Source of the DNA: JABFSA01 sp963827515
Lineage (GTDB): Bacteria; Acidobacteriota; Vicinamibacteria; Vicinamibacterales; UBA2999
Assembly (NCBI GenBank): GCA_963827515.1
Contig: CAWHBF010000028.1
Location: forward strand, 124,001-188,000
Direction of reading: 5' to 3'
Length of the DNA stretch: 64,000 nt
A program made the position numbers and the translations under genes. Every line of letters starts with the position of its first letter. Position 1 is the stretch's first letter. Shown piece after piece: positions 1-7,990 of the stretch. The notes below the pieces were generated by a model that had not been told where the DNA came from, searched no databases, and was given only the letters and a program-made list of their open reading frames with translations.

Positions 1-195
1 GGCACGACGTCGTGCATCAGCTGCCACGCGGTGGGTGGCACGGTCGGCACCGGCGTCTTCGGCACCGAACTCACCCACTCTCATGAGCCGGGACACCCTG
101 GGTTCCGGCGCCGCGCTCAACACACCCGAGAACCTGCGGACCTGCGGAAGGTCACGAAGGACGGGAAATTGATGCTCGGCGTCACCATCGGCCGT
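1..195 (+). pseudogene. Cytochrome c oxidase subunit II C-terminal haem domain, truncated and frameshifted
   Basis: Frame 1 from base 1 reads GTTSCISCHAVGG, a class I cytochrome c CXXCH haem-binding motif, and continues to ELTH near base 80. The family continuation then appears in another frame as LMSRDTLGSGAALNTPENLR, after which the expected conserved segment ending in a Met haem ligand cannot be followed. CISCH, then GTDLTH-like, then NTPENLR is the typical order in the cytochrome c domain of CoxB-type subunits of aa3 oxidases. The 5' part lies outside the window. At least one frameshift near base 80 and a degraded 3' end make this a decayed tail, though a sequencing indel could explain the first break. 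Confidence 0.6.
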
Positions 196-258
196 GAGCA
201 GCGCAACCGGCAAGGCTGTCCGGCCGCGAATCCGCCTCACTCGCATCGCATGCCGGAC

Positions 259-274
259 TGGCACGCCGCGTGCT
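259..274 (+). promoter_or_regulatory. Sigma-54-type -24/-12 promoter for the efflux operon
   Basis: TGGCACGCCGCGTGCT has GG and GC separated by exactly 10 bases and a perfect -24 half (TGGCACG). The -12 half is GTGCT instead of TTGCT. The predicted start is near 285, giving a leader of about 35 bases that contains an eight-T run (296-303) before the DUF3302 gene. Confidence 0.45.
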
Positions 275-318
275 CAGGCACCTGAACCGGTAGTGTTTTT
301 TTTGACAGGATGGTTTTG

Positions 319-894
319 ATGACGTCGAATTCCCTCGTTCTGGACTCCGCGATACGGGCGCGCCGCACGTTGCGGGCCGTCATCGTTGGACTGTTCGCAG
401 TCGTCTGTGCGCTTGCCTGCCCGTCGGCCGCGCATGCCTCCTTAATGTCCCCCGAGCTCGAAGACACGGTGGCGAGCTACCTCGCCGTCTTCATCATCTT
501 CTTCGTCCCGGTTCTGGCCATCGTCCTGTTCTGGCTGGTGCACATCCTCCCGGAGCAGATCGCGCACAAAAATCACCATCCGCAGTTCGAAGCCATCCGG
601 ACCCTGTGCCTGTTGTCGCTCGTTTTCGGAGGCCTTCTCTGGCCGCTGGCCTGGATCTGGGCGTACACGAAGCCGGTCGGCTACAAACTGGCCTATGGAA
701 CCGACAAGCATCCCGACTACTACAAGGAGCACGGCCTGCCAGAGCCGGACAGCGCCACCGCCGATATCCGCCAACGCGTGACCGCTCTGCAGGAACGCGG
801 CGTCCCAACCAGTGAGATCGATGCCATTCGCGCCGACCTGGCGGCGATCGAGTCACGTCTGGCCTCGAACCTGACACGGAGTGAGGGGGTCTAG
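319..894 (+). CDS. DUF3302 inner-membrane protein (YiaW-like), partner of an HlyD protein
   Basis: A protein of about 191 residues with a hydrophobic N-terminal segment (ending AAHA, possibly a signal peptide or anchor), a membrane helix around residues 50-72 and another around 90-114, then a charged, probably coiled C-terminal tail. It matches DUF3302, whose E. coli member yiaW sits next to the HlyD-like gene yiaV. The start at 319 is preceded six bases upstream by AGGATGG; an ATG at 310 is the alternative. The stop overlaps the GTG of the HlyD gene (TAGTG), which suggests translational coupling. The partnership is inferred from synteny and the biochemical role is unknown. A sigma-54-like promoter lies at 259-274. 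Confidence 0.75.
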   Translation: MTSNSLVLDSAIRARRTLRAVIVGLFAVVCALACPSAAHASLMSPELEDTVASYLAVFIIFFVPVLAIVLFWLVHILPEQIAHKNHHPQFEAIRTLCLLSLVFGGLLWPLAWIWAYTKPVGYKLAYGTDKHPDYYKEHGLPEPDSATADIRQRVTALQERGVPTSEIDAIRADLAAIESRLASNLTRSEGV

Positions 895-2153
895 TGGAGG
901 CGATACTTCTCGCCATCTATTCGTTTTTCGTCTGGCTGATTTTCATCAAGTTCAAGTGGCTGCCGTGGACGACGCCATGGAAGGTCGGGGTCTGCATCGT
1001 CCCAGTGGTCGCCCTGACGGCAATGATCCTTCTACTGAATATCTTCGCGCCGACGACCTCCGACGTCAGGGTCGTGAAATACGTCGTGCCCATCGTGTCG
1101 CAGGTCAAGGGGCGGGTGATCGAAGTGCCGGTGGAAAACAACCGGCCCGTCAAGAAAGGCGACGTGCTGTTCCGGGTGGACCCGACCCCGTATGAGAACG
1201 ACGTTCGTTCGCTCGAGGCGCAGCTGGTGGCGGACGAGGCAAGGGTTCGGGCCGAGCAGGCCAAGGTCGGCGAAGTGCAGACACGCTTGCCCGACGCCGA
1301 GGCCGGCGAGCGCGAGCTCGGCGAGCAGCTCAACCAGGCGACGAGCCAGGTCGCGGCACTGCAAGCCTCGCTGGAACTGGCGAGGACGCGCGTTGCGCAG
1401 AACACCGAACTTGCGAAGGCCGGCGCTGGGAATCGCTTCGACCTGGAGCAGGCTCAGACGACCGTCAACGAGCTCACCTCGCAGATCGCCGCGGCGCGCG
1501 CGGCCGAGCAGCAGATCAGGGAAAAGCTGTCCGGACGAATAAACGGGGACCTCGCGACCGTGGCGGGGGCCAAGGCGCAGACGACAACAGCGCAGGCGCA
1601 GGTACTGGTCGCCCAGGCGCAGGCCGACACGACGCGCGCCCAGCTCGGGAACGCCCGTTGGAACCTGGAGCAGACGACCGTGGTCGCTCCCGGTAACGGC
1701 ATCATGGTGAACGTGATGCTCCGACCGGGCTTCATGGTCACCGGCATTGCGTTCAACGAGGTCATGACCTTCGTGGATGACGAGTACCAGGTGTTCGCGC
1801 TGTACGCCCAGAACGAACTGCACCAGGTCGCGCCGGGAAACGAAGCGGAAATCTTTCTGACCACGCATCCAGGCGCGATCGTCAAAGCGCACGTGGACTC
1901 GATCATCTGGGCGCAGGGACAGGGGCAGGTGGATGCGTCCGGCGATCTTCCTCGGACGACCTTCACCGCGCCTCCTGGCCGGTTTCCAGTCAAGCTCATC
2001 GTCGCCGACGGCGAGGACACGCTCGCCCTGGCGGCGGGCGCCCGCGGCAGCGCGGCGATCTACACAGAACGCCTCACGCTGATTCACCTCGTCCGAAAAG
2101 TCATACTGCGGGTGTCGTCGTACCTCGGCTACATCATCCCCAAACTCCATTGA
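894..2153 (+). CDS. HlyD/EmrA-type membrane fusion protein (YiaV-like)
   Basis: 419 residues. Two hydrophobic segments lie at the N-terminus (about 1-20 and 29-50), followed by a biotinyl-lipoyl-like strand region (VSQVKGRVIEVPVENNRPVK, about 90-110). A long Ala/Gln/Glu-rich coiled coil spans about 125-270, then the second lipoyl half (VVAPGNGIMVNVMLRPG) and a beta-barrel domain. This is the periplasmic adaptor fold that links an inner-membrane pump to a TolC-type channel. The GTG start overlaps the stop of the DUF3302 gene by one base, and the TolC-like gene follows 11 bases after the stop. No classical pump (MFS, ABC or RND) is present, so the small DUF3302 protein may serve as the inner-membrane component, as proposed for the yiaWV type; that is inference. 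Confidence 0.85.
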   Translation: MEAILLAIYSFFVWLIFIKFKWLPWTTPWKVGVCIVPVVALTAMILLLNIFAPTTSDVRVVKYVVPIVSQVKGRVIEVPVENNRPVKKGDVLFRVDPTPYENDVRSLEAQLVADEARVRAEQAKVGEVQTRLPDAEAGERELGEQLNQATSQVAALQASLELARTRVAQNTELAKAGAGNRFDLEQAQTTVNELTSQIAAARAAEQQIREKLSGRINGDLATVAGAKAQTTTAQAQVLVAQAQADTTRAQLGNARWNLEQTTVVAPGNGIMVNVMLRPGFMVTGIAFNEVMTFVDDEYQVFALYAQNELHQVAPGNEAEIFLTTHPGAIVKAHVDSIIWAQGQGQVDASGDLPRTTFTAPPGRFPVKLIVADGEDTLALAAGARGSAAIYTERLTLIHLVRKVILRVSSYLGYIIPKLH

Positions 2154-2164
2154 AGGAAGACTCG

Positions 2165-3631
2165 ATGCCCCCCTATCCTTCGTTGAGCGCTCCGAGCCGT
2201 TTTCAGACGACCATCGCTCTGCTCATTGCCGGGCTGGCGACGACGACGGTGGCGGGTTGTGTGCTGAACAGCCCGCCCGATACGGCGGCCCTTAAGGAAA
2301 TGGCGTTGCCCGCATTGCAGACGCCTGCGGAGTGGACGGCGGCAGGGGCTGGCGGTGGCATCGTGTCCGACGGCTGGCTCGCGGGGTTCCGCGACGATCA
2401 GCTGACAGCAGCGGTCGCCGAAGCCATCGCCCACAATGCCGACCTGCGCGTGGGCGCGACGCGAGTCGAGCAGGCACGGCTCCACGCCAAACTTGCGGGA
2501 GCGAAGCTGTACCCGTCGGCCGATCTCCTCGCACGTGGCGGCGGGAAGTTGTCCGGGGACGGCTCTGGCTTGCAAGGCGGTGTCCTCTCCGTGGCCTGGG
2601 AGGTCGATCTCTGGGGGCGCGTGCGGTACGGCCGCGCGGCAAGCGCGGCTGAAGCGGCATCGGCGCAGGCGGACTTCTTGTACGCCAGAGAGTCGATCGC
2701 TGCGCTCGTGGCCAAGAGCTGGTTCCTCGCGACCGAGGCCGGGTTGCAGATCCAGGCCGCAAGTGAATCCATTCGCGCGAGCGAGGAACTGGTGCGCCTC
2801 GCTGATGACCGAGCACGCGTAGGGGTTGGTAGTCAAGAAGAGGTGTTCGTCGCGCGTGCCGGCGTCGGGACCTATCGCGATGTCCTGCGCCAGCTCGAGC
2901 TGGGACGTGAGCAGGCGATTCGAGCGCTCGAGCTCCTCCTCGGCCGATACCCCTCGGCCGCTGCGATCACCGCGCCGGAGCTGCCCGGGTACCCTGGCGC
3001 GGTGCCGACGGGACTGCCCTCGGAGCTCTTGGAGCGGCGACCGGATGTGATCGCCGCAGAGAGGCGCGTGGCCGTCGCGTTCAATAGGATTGGTGAGGCA
3101 AAGGCGGCCAGGCTGCCAGTGATCTCGCTGACGACCGGCCTCAGCGCGATCTCGAGCGAATTGTTCGTGCTGCAGGATCACGACAATCCGGTGTGGAGTG
3201 TCGGGGCCAGCCTGCTCGCGCCTCTCTTCAGGGGCGGCGCACTCAGGACGCAGGTCGAGATTCGGACGGCCGAGCAGAAACAGGCCGTCGCCGAATATGC
3301 CGCGGTCGGACTACGTGCCTTTGGCGAGGTGGAGGGTGCACTGTCCGCCGAGATCGCCGCGCGCGAGCGTGAGCAGATCCTGGCGCAGACGCTCTCCGAC
3401 AATCAGCAGGCGCTCAACGTAGTGCAGACGCAGTTCAAAGTGGGGAGCACGGATCTCAGGTTCGTCGAGCAGCGGCAGGTTGCGGTGACGGCCACGCGCT
3501 CCGCCCTCATCCAGGTGCAGGCCGAGCAGCGCGTGCAGCGCGTGAACCTCCATCTTGCGCTCGGTGGCAGCTTCGAACTCCCGCCATCGCCGCCCGCCCC
3601 AGCTCCCGCCGGTACCGCACCGACGCCCTGA
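2165..3631 (+). CDS. NodT/TolC-type outer membrane efflux lipoprotein
   Basis: 488 residues from ATG 2165, which has AGGAAGA four bases upstream; a TTG at 2150 is less likely. The signal sequence ends in a lipobox (VAGC), so the protein is probably lipid-anchored like other OprM/NodT channels. Two tandem OEP repeats follow: the first contains the helix region around AEAIAHNADLRVGATRVEQA, the second starts near LPSELLERRPDVIAAERRV, the diagnostic NodT motif. The C-terminus is proline-rich. It completes a putative tripartite exporter with the two genes upstream. The substrate cannot be told from sequence. Confidence 0.9.
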   Translation: MPPYPSLSAPSRFQTTIALLIAGLATTTVAGCVLNSPPDTAALKEMALPALQTPAEWTAAGAGGGIVSDGWLAGFRDDQLTAAVAEAIAHNADLRVGATRVEQARLHAKLAGAKLYPSADLLARGGGKLSGDGSGLQGGVLSVAWEVDLWGRVRYGRAASAAEAASAQADFLYARESIAALVAKSWFLATEAGLQIQAASESIRASEELVRLADDRARVGVGSQEEVFVARAGVGTYRDVLRQLELGREQAIRALELLLGRYPSAAAITAPELPGYPGAVPTGLPSELLERRPDVIAAERRVAVAFNRIGEAKAARLPVISLTTGLSAISSELFVLQDHDNPVWSVGASLLAPLFRGGALRTQVEIRTAEQKQAVAEYAAVGLRAFGEVEGALSAEIAAREREQILAQTLSDNQQALNVVQTQFKVGSTDLRFVEQRQVAVTATRSALIQVQAEQRVQRVNLHLALGGSFELPPSPPAPAPAGTAPTP

Positions 3632-3637
3632 AACGGA

Positions 3638-4711
3638 TCACTGAACCTCGCTTCTGGGCAACGCGTCCGGACGGTCGCCCATCCAGGCGAGCAGCAAGGT
3701 ATAGCTCACGGCAAGCACCACGGGACCCACGAAGATACCGATCAGACCAAACGCAAGCAGACCGCCAATCACGCCTGCGAACATCAGTAGCAACGGCAGG
3801 TTCGCGCCTCTGGTCATCAGTAGCGGGCGCAGAATGTTGTCGAGCAAGACGACCACCAGCGACCAGAACAGCAGCACGGTCGCGGTTCCGGTAGCACCCT
3901 GCCAGTAGAGCCATGCCACGCTGGGAAAGAGCACGAGGGCCGGCCCAAGCTGAGCGATGCACAACACGAACGTCAGCACCGTGAGCAGGGCCGCAAAGGG
4001 CACGCCGGCTGTCACCAAGCCGACGCTGCCGAGGGCGGCCTGCACCATCGCTGTGACGACCACGCCAAGAGCGACGCTCCGGATGGCACGCGCGGCGAGC
4101 CGGACCACTTCGTCGCCAGGCTCTCCCGCAAGATGCCGGCCGAAGCGAATTACTCCGTCGGCTGCGCCTTCGCCTTTTGCATACATGACAGCCGCGATGG
4201 CGAGCGTGAGCACGAACTGTACGAGCAACCCACCCAGACTTCCCAGCGTGCCCATCGTCCACGTCACGCCTGTGGCCGCGTATGGCGCCGCTGCCGACGC
4301 GATGTCGCCGACGGGACTGGCCGCGAGTCTCTGCCACAGCTCCACTGCCTTCGTCCCGACGAGGGGCAGAGTGCCCAGCCACTCGGGTGGTGGGGGCATG
4401 GTGAACGACCGCCAGCTCGCGGCCCACGCCCCGATCTCACCGGCGTTGGAGACGATCGTGCCGGCGGCAAGCGACAACGGCAGAACCAGCACGAGCAGCC
4501 ATACCGTGGTCATGACCGCAACGGCCAACCTCCGGCTGTCCCAGAGCCACCCCTGGACCTGTCGCATCATGGGCCACGTCGCCACGACGATCATGGAGGC
4601 CCAGATGATCGCGCCGAGGAAGGGTCGGAGGATCCAGACCGTTGACGCCAGCAGCGTCACGATGAGCAATACACCCAGGGTGGCGCGAGGGAGATCCGGG
4701 CGAGAGGACAT
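3638..4711 (-). CDS. AI-2E/PerM family membrane transporter
   Basis: 357 residues from ATG at 4711 (MSSRPDLPRATLG). It has about eight membrane helices in the PerM/AI-2E (UPF0118) layout: a paired helix block at the N-terminus, a central soluble stretch, and a C-terminal block with GANLPLLLMFAGVIGGLLAFGLIG and FVGPVVLA. Members include exporters of the quorum signal AI-2 and Na+/H+ antiporters, so the substrate is open. The gene converges on the efflux operon, with seven bases between stops, and lies downstream of another membrane protein on the same strand, probably as one transcript. No terminator hairpin was seen in the gap. Confidence 0.85.
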   Translation of the reverse strand: MSSRPDLPRATLGVLLIVTLLASTVWILRPFLGAIIWASMIVVATWPMMRQVQGWLWDSRRLAVAVMTTVWLLVLVLPLSLAAGTIVSNAGEIGAWAASWRSFTMPPPPEWLGTLPLVGTKAVELWQRLAASPVGDIASAAAPYAATGVTWTMGTLGSLGGLLVQFVLTLAIAAVMYAKGEGAADGVIRFGRHLAGEPGDEVVRLAARAIRSVALGVVVTAMVQAALGSVGLVTAGVPFAALLTVLTFVLCIAQLGPALVLFPSVAWLYWQGATGTATVLLFWSLVVVLLDNILRPLLMTRGANLPLLLMFAGVIGGLLAFGLIGIFVGPVVLAVSYTLLLAWMGDRPDALPRSEVQ

Positions 4712-4746
4712 GTTTGTGTATCCCTCCAGCTGAAACGCAGACCCCG

Positions 4747-5946
4747 TCAGAACACGGCAGTGAGCAGACGCTTCAGCAGCTCTTCGAGCGAGATCATCGT
4801 CAGCAGCAGCGGCGCCACTGGGACGAGCGTCACGACGGCCAACTGAAGGACGGTCTCCTTCGAGAACGGCACGTACCGCATGGTCTTGATCACCTCGTAG
4901 CTGTTGCCCAGATCCGCAAGCGACTGGATGTCGCCACTGCCCACGAAGGGCTCGTCCGGATCTCGGACGCCGCGTACCCACTTCGCGTCGAACTCTCTGA
5001 CATAGCGCTGCGCAAGGACGCCGTACTCGCCGAGCCCCACGCGCTTGGCGCGTGCCAGCTGACCCGTGAAGACGATGAGCGGGCCGAGCACCAGGAACAC
5101 GAGTGCGCCCACGCCAATGATGATCTCCACCGTGAATTGTGGAAGCGTGGCGCCTCCAAAGAAGATGCGATCGGCAATCAGCGCCGAGAGCAGGACCCCA
5201 TGTGCGACCAGCACCGGAGCGAATGAGTGGACGATGTTGGAGAGGAAGCCCAGTCCCCCGGCGCGGTCGGGATGCGTCGGCATGAGCTGAAGCTGGATGC
5301 GTGACACCTGCCAGAGAAAGCGCGCCCAGATGAAGACGCGGAAATACCAGCGAAGGAGCAAGAACTGGAAGATAGGTACGCTGACCAGGGTGTGCCACCA
5401 GCCGGCGAGCGACAGACCGGTCCCCGCCGATCCCGCCGCCCACGTGTTCGCGTCGACAACGACATAGTCCCGCGATACGACACCCACGGTATAGACAAGG
5501 CCAACGAGCACGACTTCGGCGACCACCGAATTTCGTAGACGCACCGCCGAGCTGATGGCCGCGTCGAAGCGAGTCCGATCGGAGTCGGAGATCAAGTGGC
5601 GCGCATGGAACTGGCCGAGAGCCCGCCGCATGCGCATGTGGACGACGAGCTCCGCCGCGACGAGAAGTGGCAGGGCCAGGAGAAACCGCGCTTGGACGTC
5701 CACGTTGAGCAGAAAGGGAATGAACGTGTCGTTTCTTCCCCATGCGCGTCCCTCCCACATCGAGAGCAGCAGCAGCGGGAGCCACGTGATCACGATGCCG
5801 GCGAAGATACGGCGATGGACCAGCGTCAGGGCATCGTCGGAGAGGCGCGACCGGCGAAGAAGCTGAAACAGCGGGCCGCCCAGCACCAGGGAAAAGTCGG
5901 CTGGCTCTGGGGGTGAGCTTGGCGTATCCGGACGATTGATCTCCAT
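4747..5946 (-). CDS. Polytopic membrane protein of unknown function
   Basis: 399 residues with at least six predicted membrane helices (for example around FAGIVITWLPLLLLSMW, FLLALPLLVAAELVV, IIGVGALVFLVLGPLIV, and VVTLVPVAPLLLTMI near the C-terminus). A soluble loop contains PTHPDRAGGLGFL, a motif seen in uncharacterised multi-pass proteins of soil bacteria. I do not recognise a catalytic or transport signature. It is followed 35 bases downstream by the PerM-family gene, so the two are probably co-transcribed. Confidence 0.7.
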   Translation of the reverse strand: MEINRPDTPSSPPEPADFSLVLGGPLFQLLRRSRLSDDALTLVHRRIFAGIVITWLPLLLLSMWEGRAWGRNDTFIPFLLNVDVQARFLLALPLLVAAELVVHMRMRRALGQFHARHLISDSDRTRFDAAISSAVRLRNSVVAEVVLVGLVYTVGVVSRDYVVVDANTWAAGSAGTGLSLAGWWHTLVSVPIFQFLLLRWYFRVFIWARFLWQVSRIQLQLMPTHPDRAGGLGFLSNIVHSFAPVLVAHGVLLSALIADRIFFGGATLPQFTVEIIIGVGALVFLVLGPLIVFTGQLARAKRVGLGEYGVLAQRYVREFDAKWVRGVRDPDEPFVGSGDIQSLADLGNSYEVIKTMRYVPFSKETVLQLAVVTLVPVAPLLLTMISLEELLKRLLTAVF

Positions 5947-6526
5947 CGATGTAGGCTGCCCTTCCAGCGTTTCCTGCGACGAAGCGACCCTAGACGCCTA
6001 ACGTGATGGCGACAGGTCGTCCGCCTGCGGTGACCCCAGAGCGGCACCTTTCGATTGCGGTCGGCGTCACTGAGCCAGTCAGATGCAACGCCGCCCGACG
6101 TTGTTACCAAGAAACTCGCGACCGTTCGTCCATAACATCCCGTCCGTCACGAGCGTCTCGAGAACCTGCGAGCACAGCCTCAGCTCCAAGTCGAACAGGC
6201 GTGCGGCCTGCGCCAGCGTCAGGCGCAATCCCGGCATTTCCAGGGTACTCACCGCGAACCCGCTCGCGCAACGCGTCGGTCTGTCTGGGTGAGTCCATCC
6301 GCTCGGGTCGTCGTGCTGTCAGCGTCCGAATCGATCACGGGTGGTCTCCAGTGGATTGGGTCGATCGGCGTCCCTTGAGCAATCACCGTGCCGGATGCGA
6401 CGGCAGGTCTGGCGTGCGCCCAATCACTGTTCCAAGTTCAGGTCACCGGCGCTCCATCCAGAGGAGAACGCGACGTCGGATTCTAGGAAAAGTGGCTTTT
6501 CATTGGCCTTACAGGTAGGTAAATCG
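5947..6526. other. Intergenic region, no gene recognised
   Basis: About 580 bases between divergent genes. Open frames here have no recognisable protein similarity and overlap one another. No tRNA-like cloverleaf, terminator or repeat-family member was seen. The far right end leads into a sigma-54-like promoter. Confidence 0.5.
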
Positions 6527-6542
6527 TGGAACGACACTTGCC
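6527..6542 (+). promoter_or_regulatory. Sigma-54-type -24/-12 promoter
   Basis: TGGAACGACACTTGCC keeps GG-N10-GC, the G at position 7 and TTGC. The predicted start (about 6553) falls almost on the ATG at 6555, so a leaderless or very short-leader transcript would result. Confidence 0.4.
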
Positions 6543-6554
6543 TGGGTTCAGACC

Positions 6555-7011
6555 ATGAATAATTCAGTCGCGTCGTTTGTCTCCATCATCGTGGTCGCTG
6601 CTGTCGCCGTCGGGTGTGGCAGCGACCTGAGTCCCACCAGCCCCTCGGCGGCGGGCGGTGTCACTACGATCAATCGCTCCCGAGCAAGTCTCAGGAACAT
6701 GGATCCTTGCCTCTGTTCAACCCGCAGGCCAGACCGAAGTGACCGTACCGGGTGGTGCGTCATACGAGCTGGCGCTCGCCGACGGTCGAGTCTCGACGAG
6801 AGTTGATTGCAACGTCTGTGGTGGGAATCTGGCGGTTGGCCCCTCGACGATGACCGTCGGTCCGCTACTCGCCTGCACGCGTGCGGCGTGTCCGACGATG
6901 GCGTTCGAGAGCGCGTACCTCGCGATCCTTGCGGGCGAGAGCGCTACGCGGATCGACGGCGATACGCTCACGCTGACCTCTGCTCGCGGCTCACTGCGCT
7001 TCCGGCGCTGA
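6555..7011 (+). CDS. META/HslJ-type lipoprotein (one frameshift)
   Basis: The N-terminus has a signal sequence with a lipobox (AVAVGC at about residues 16-21) in one frame. From about 6660 the sequence switches by one base to a frame reading QVSGTWILASVQPAGQ and ending GDTLTLTSARGSLRFRR. GTWxLxSV and a closing LTLTxxxGxLxF are hallmarks of META/HslJ domains, small periplasmic or lipid-anchored proteins of unclear role, some linked to stress or antibiotic resistance. Joining the frames gives about 151 residues, a normal length. The indel lies between about 6650 and 6695. The alternative is translation from GTG 6658, which would lack a signal peptide. A GC-rich hairpin follows the stop. Confidence 0.65.
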
Positions 7012-7030
7012 CGTTTCACGTGATCGCCTT

Positions 7031-7060
7031 CGGGGCGGGCAGGGTATTGCCGCCCCGCCC
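7031..7060 (+). terminator. GC-rich hairpin after the META lipoprotein
   Basis: Arms CGGGGCGGGCA and TGCCGCCCCGCCC pair imperfectly around a six-base loop (GGGTAT). There is no clear U tract. It lies 20 bases after the stop codon. The remaining sequence to 7383 shows no gene. Confidence 0.4.
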
Positions 7061-7383
7061 TTCGCCGCCCGGCCCAACGACGACCGATACGTCCGGGACC
7101 CCTCACGCGCCGCCCGCAGTAGCTCGATCACGGCGGGCTGTTACTGTGCCGTCGCAGCCAGCGCCTGCGACTGGCACAGCCAGCTGTGGGGACGTAAGCA
7201 GCCAGACGTCGTGAAAGAGCGCTGGCGACAGGCACCCTGAAGCGAGCGACGGTTACACGGTTGTCGCTTCGGATCAGTATTTTTCCTGGCCGCCACCAGT
7301 AACTTCTCCTACCGCACCCCCGTATACCTCCTCTCGCGCGCACACCATATACCCGCGGTAGACTCCGGCCAACCCGAGAGCCT

Positions 7384-7864
7384 ATGAATCTCCCACGCCT
7401 CCTTCTGGCCGACGATCACCCAGGGACCAGGAACCTGCTGCGTTCTCTCCTGGAGCCGGAATTCCACGTCGTCGCGGACGTGGCCGATGGTCAAGCGCTC
7501 ATCACCGCCGCCAGGCGACTGTCGCCTGACGTCATCGTCACGGACATCTCGATGCCGGGCGTCGACGGGATCACGGCCGCGACGACGATACTCCTGCAGG
7601 GATCCGACAGCTCGGATCGTCCTGGTCACCGTTCATAGTGATGCCAGCCTGATCGACCGTGGCCTATCGAGTGGCGCACTGGGATACGTCCTGAAAGGAA
7701 CGGCCGGCGACGAACTGCTGCCGGCCGTGCACGCGGCACTCCGAGGCGAACGTTACGCCAGTCGCACTCTCACTCTTCCCCCGCGAGACGACGAACGAAT
7801 CTTGCCCCGCGACGCGACCAACGATTGGTGCGCGTGGTCCCCAGCGGCAACCACTCTGACGTGA
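7384..7864 (+). pseudogene. NarL-type response regulator reduced to its receiver domain, frameshifted
   Basis: The reading starts MNLPRLLLADDHPGTRN, with the acidic pair and then the phospho-acceptor region VIVTDISMPGVDG (Asp at about residue 53). A one-base shift near 7600 is needed to continue into RIVLVTVHSD and GYVLKGTAGDELL, where the conserved Lys lies. After ALRGERYASRTL there is no LuxR-type DNA-binding domain. The frame ends at 7864 inside a 68-bp tandem repeat. Family members are about 210 residues, so even with the frame repaired this is a receiver-only protein. It is either a single-domain regulator or a truncated gene; loss of the 3' end next to a duplication favours truncation. 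Confidence 0.6.
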
Positions 7865-7990
7865 ACCGGACATGAACAAGGTTTTTATGCCCGTCGTGAA
7901 CATAGCTCCGTCGCGAACTCCCTCTGACGTGAACGCACCATGAATGAGGTTTTTATGCCCGTCGTGAACATAGCTCCGTCGCGAACCCTT
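7855..7990 (+). repeat. 68-bp tandem duplication at the 5' end of the sigma-54 activator gene
   Basis: Two direct copies, 7855-7922 and 7923-7990, each running from TCTGACGTGAAC through the start codon to CCGTCGCGAAC. They differ at only a few positions (for example ATGAACAAG versus ATGAATGAG at the start). The first copy therefore carries a second start codon and the first 16 codons of the regulator. Confidence 0.85.
7872..7943 (+). CDS. 23-codon upstream ORF created by the tandem duplication
   Basis: ATG at 7872 gives MNKVFMPVVNIAPSRTPSDV then NAP and a stop. The first 16 residues copy the N-terminus of the downstream regulator (MNEVFMPVVNIAPSRT). The TGA at 7941-7943 overlaps the regulator's ATG at 7940 (ATGA), the arrangement used for translational coupling. 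Whether it is translated is unknown; it could be an accidental product of the duplication. Confidence 0.4.
   Translation: MNKVFMPVVNIAPSRTPSDVNAP

Noticed and set aside
3638..5785. A 715-residue minus-strand frame.
   Set aside because: Only the C-terminal 357 residues (from ATG 4711) are a PerM-type protein; the rest is out of frame with the intact membrane-protein gene 4747-5946.
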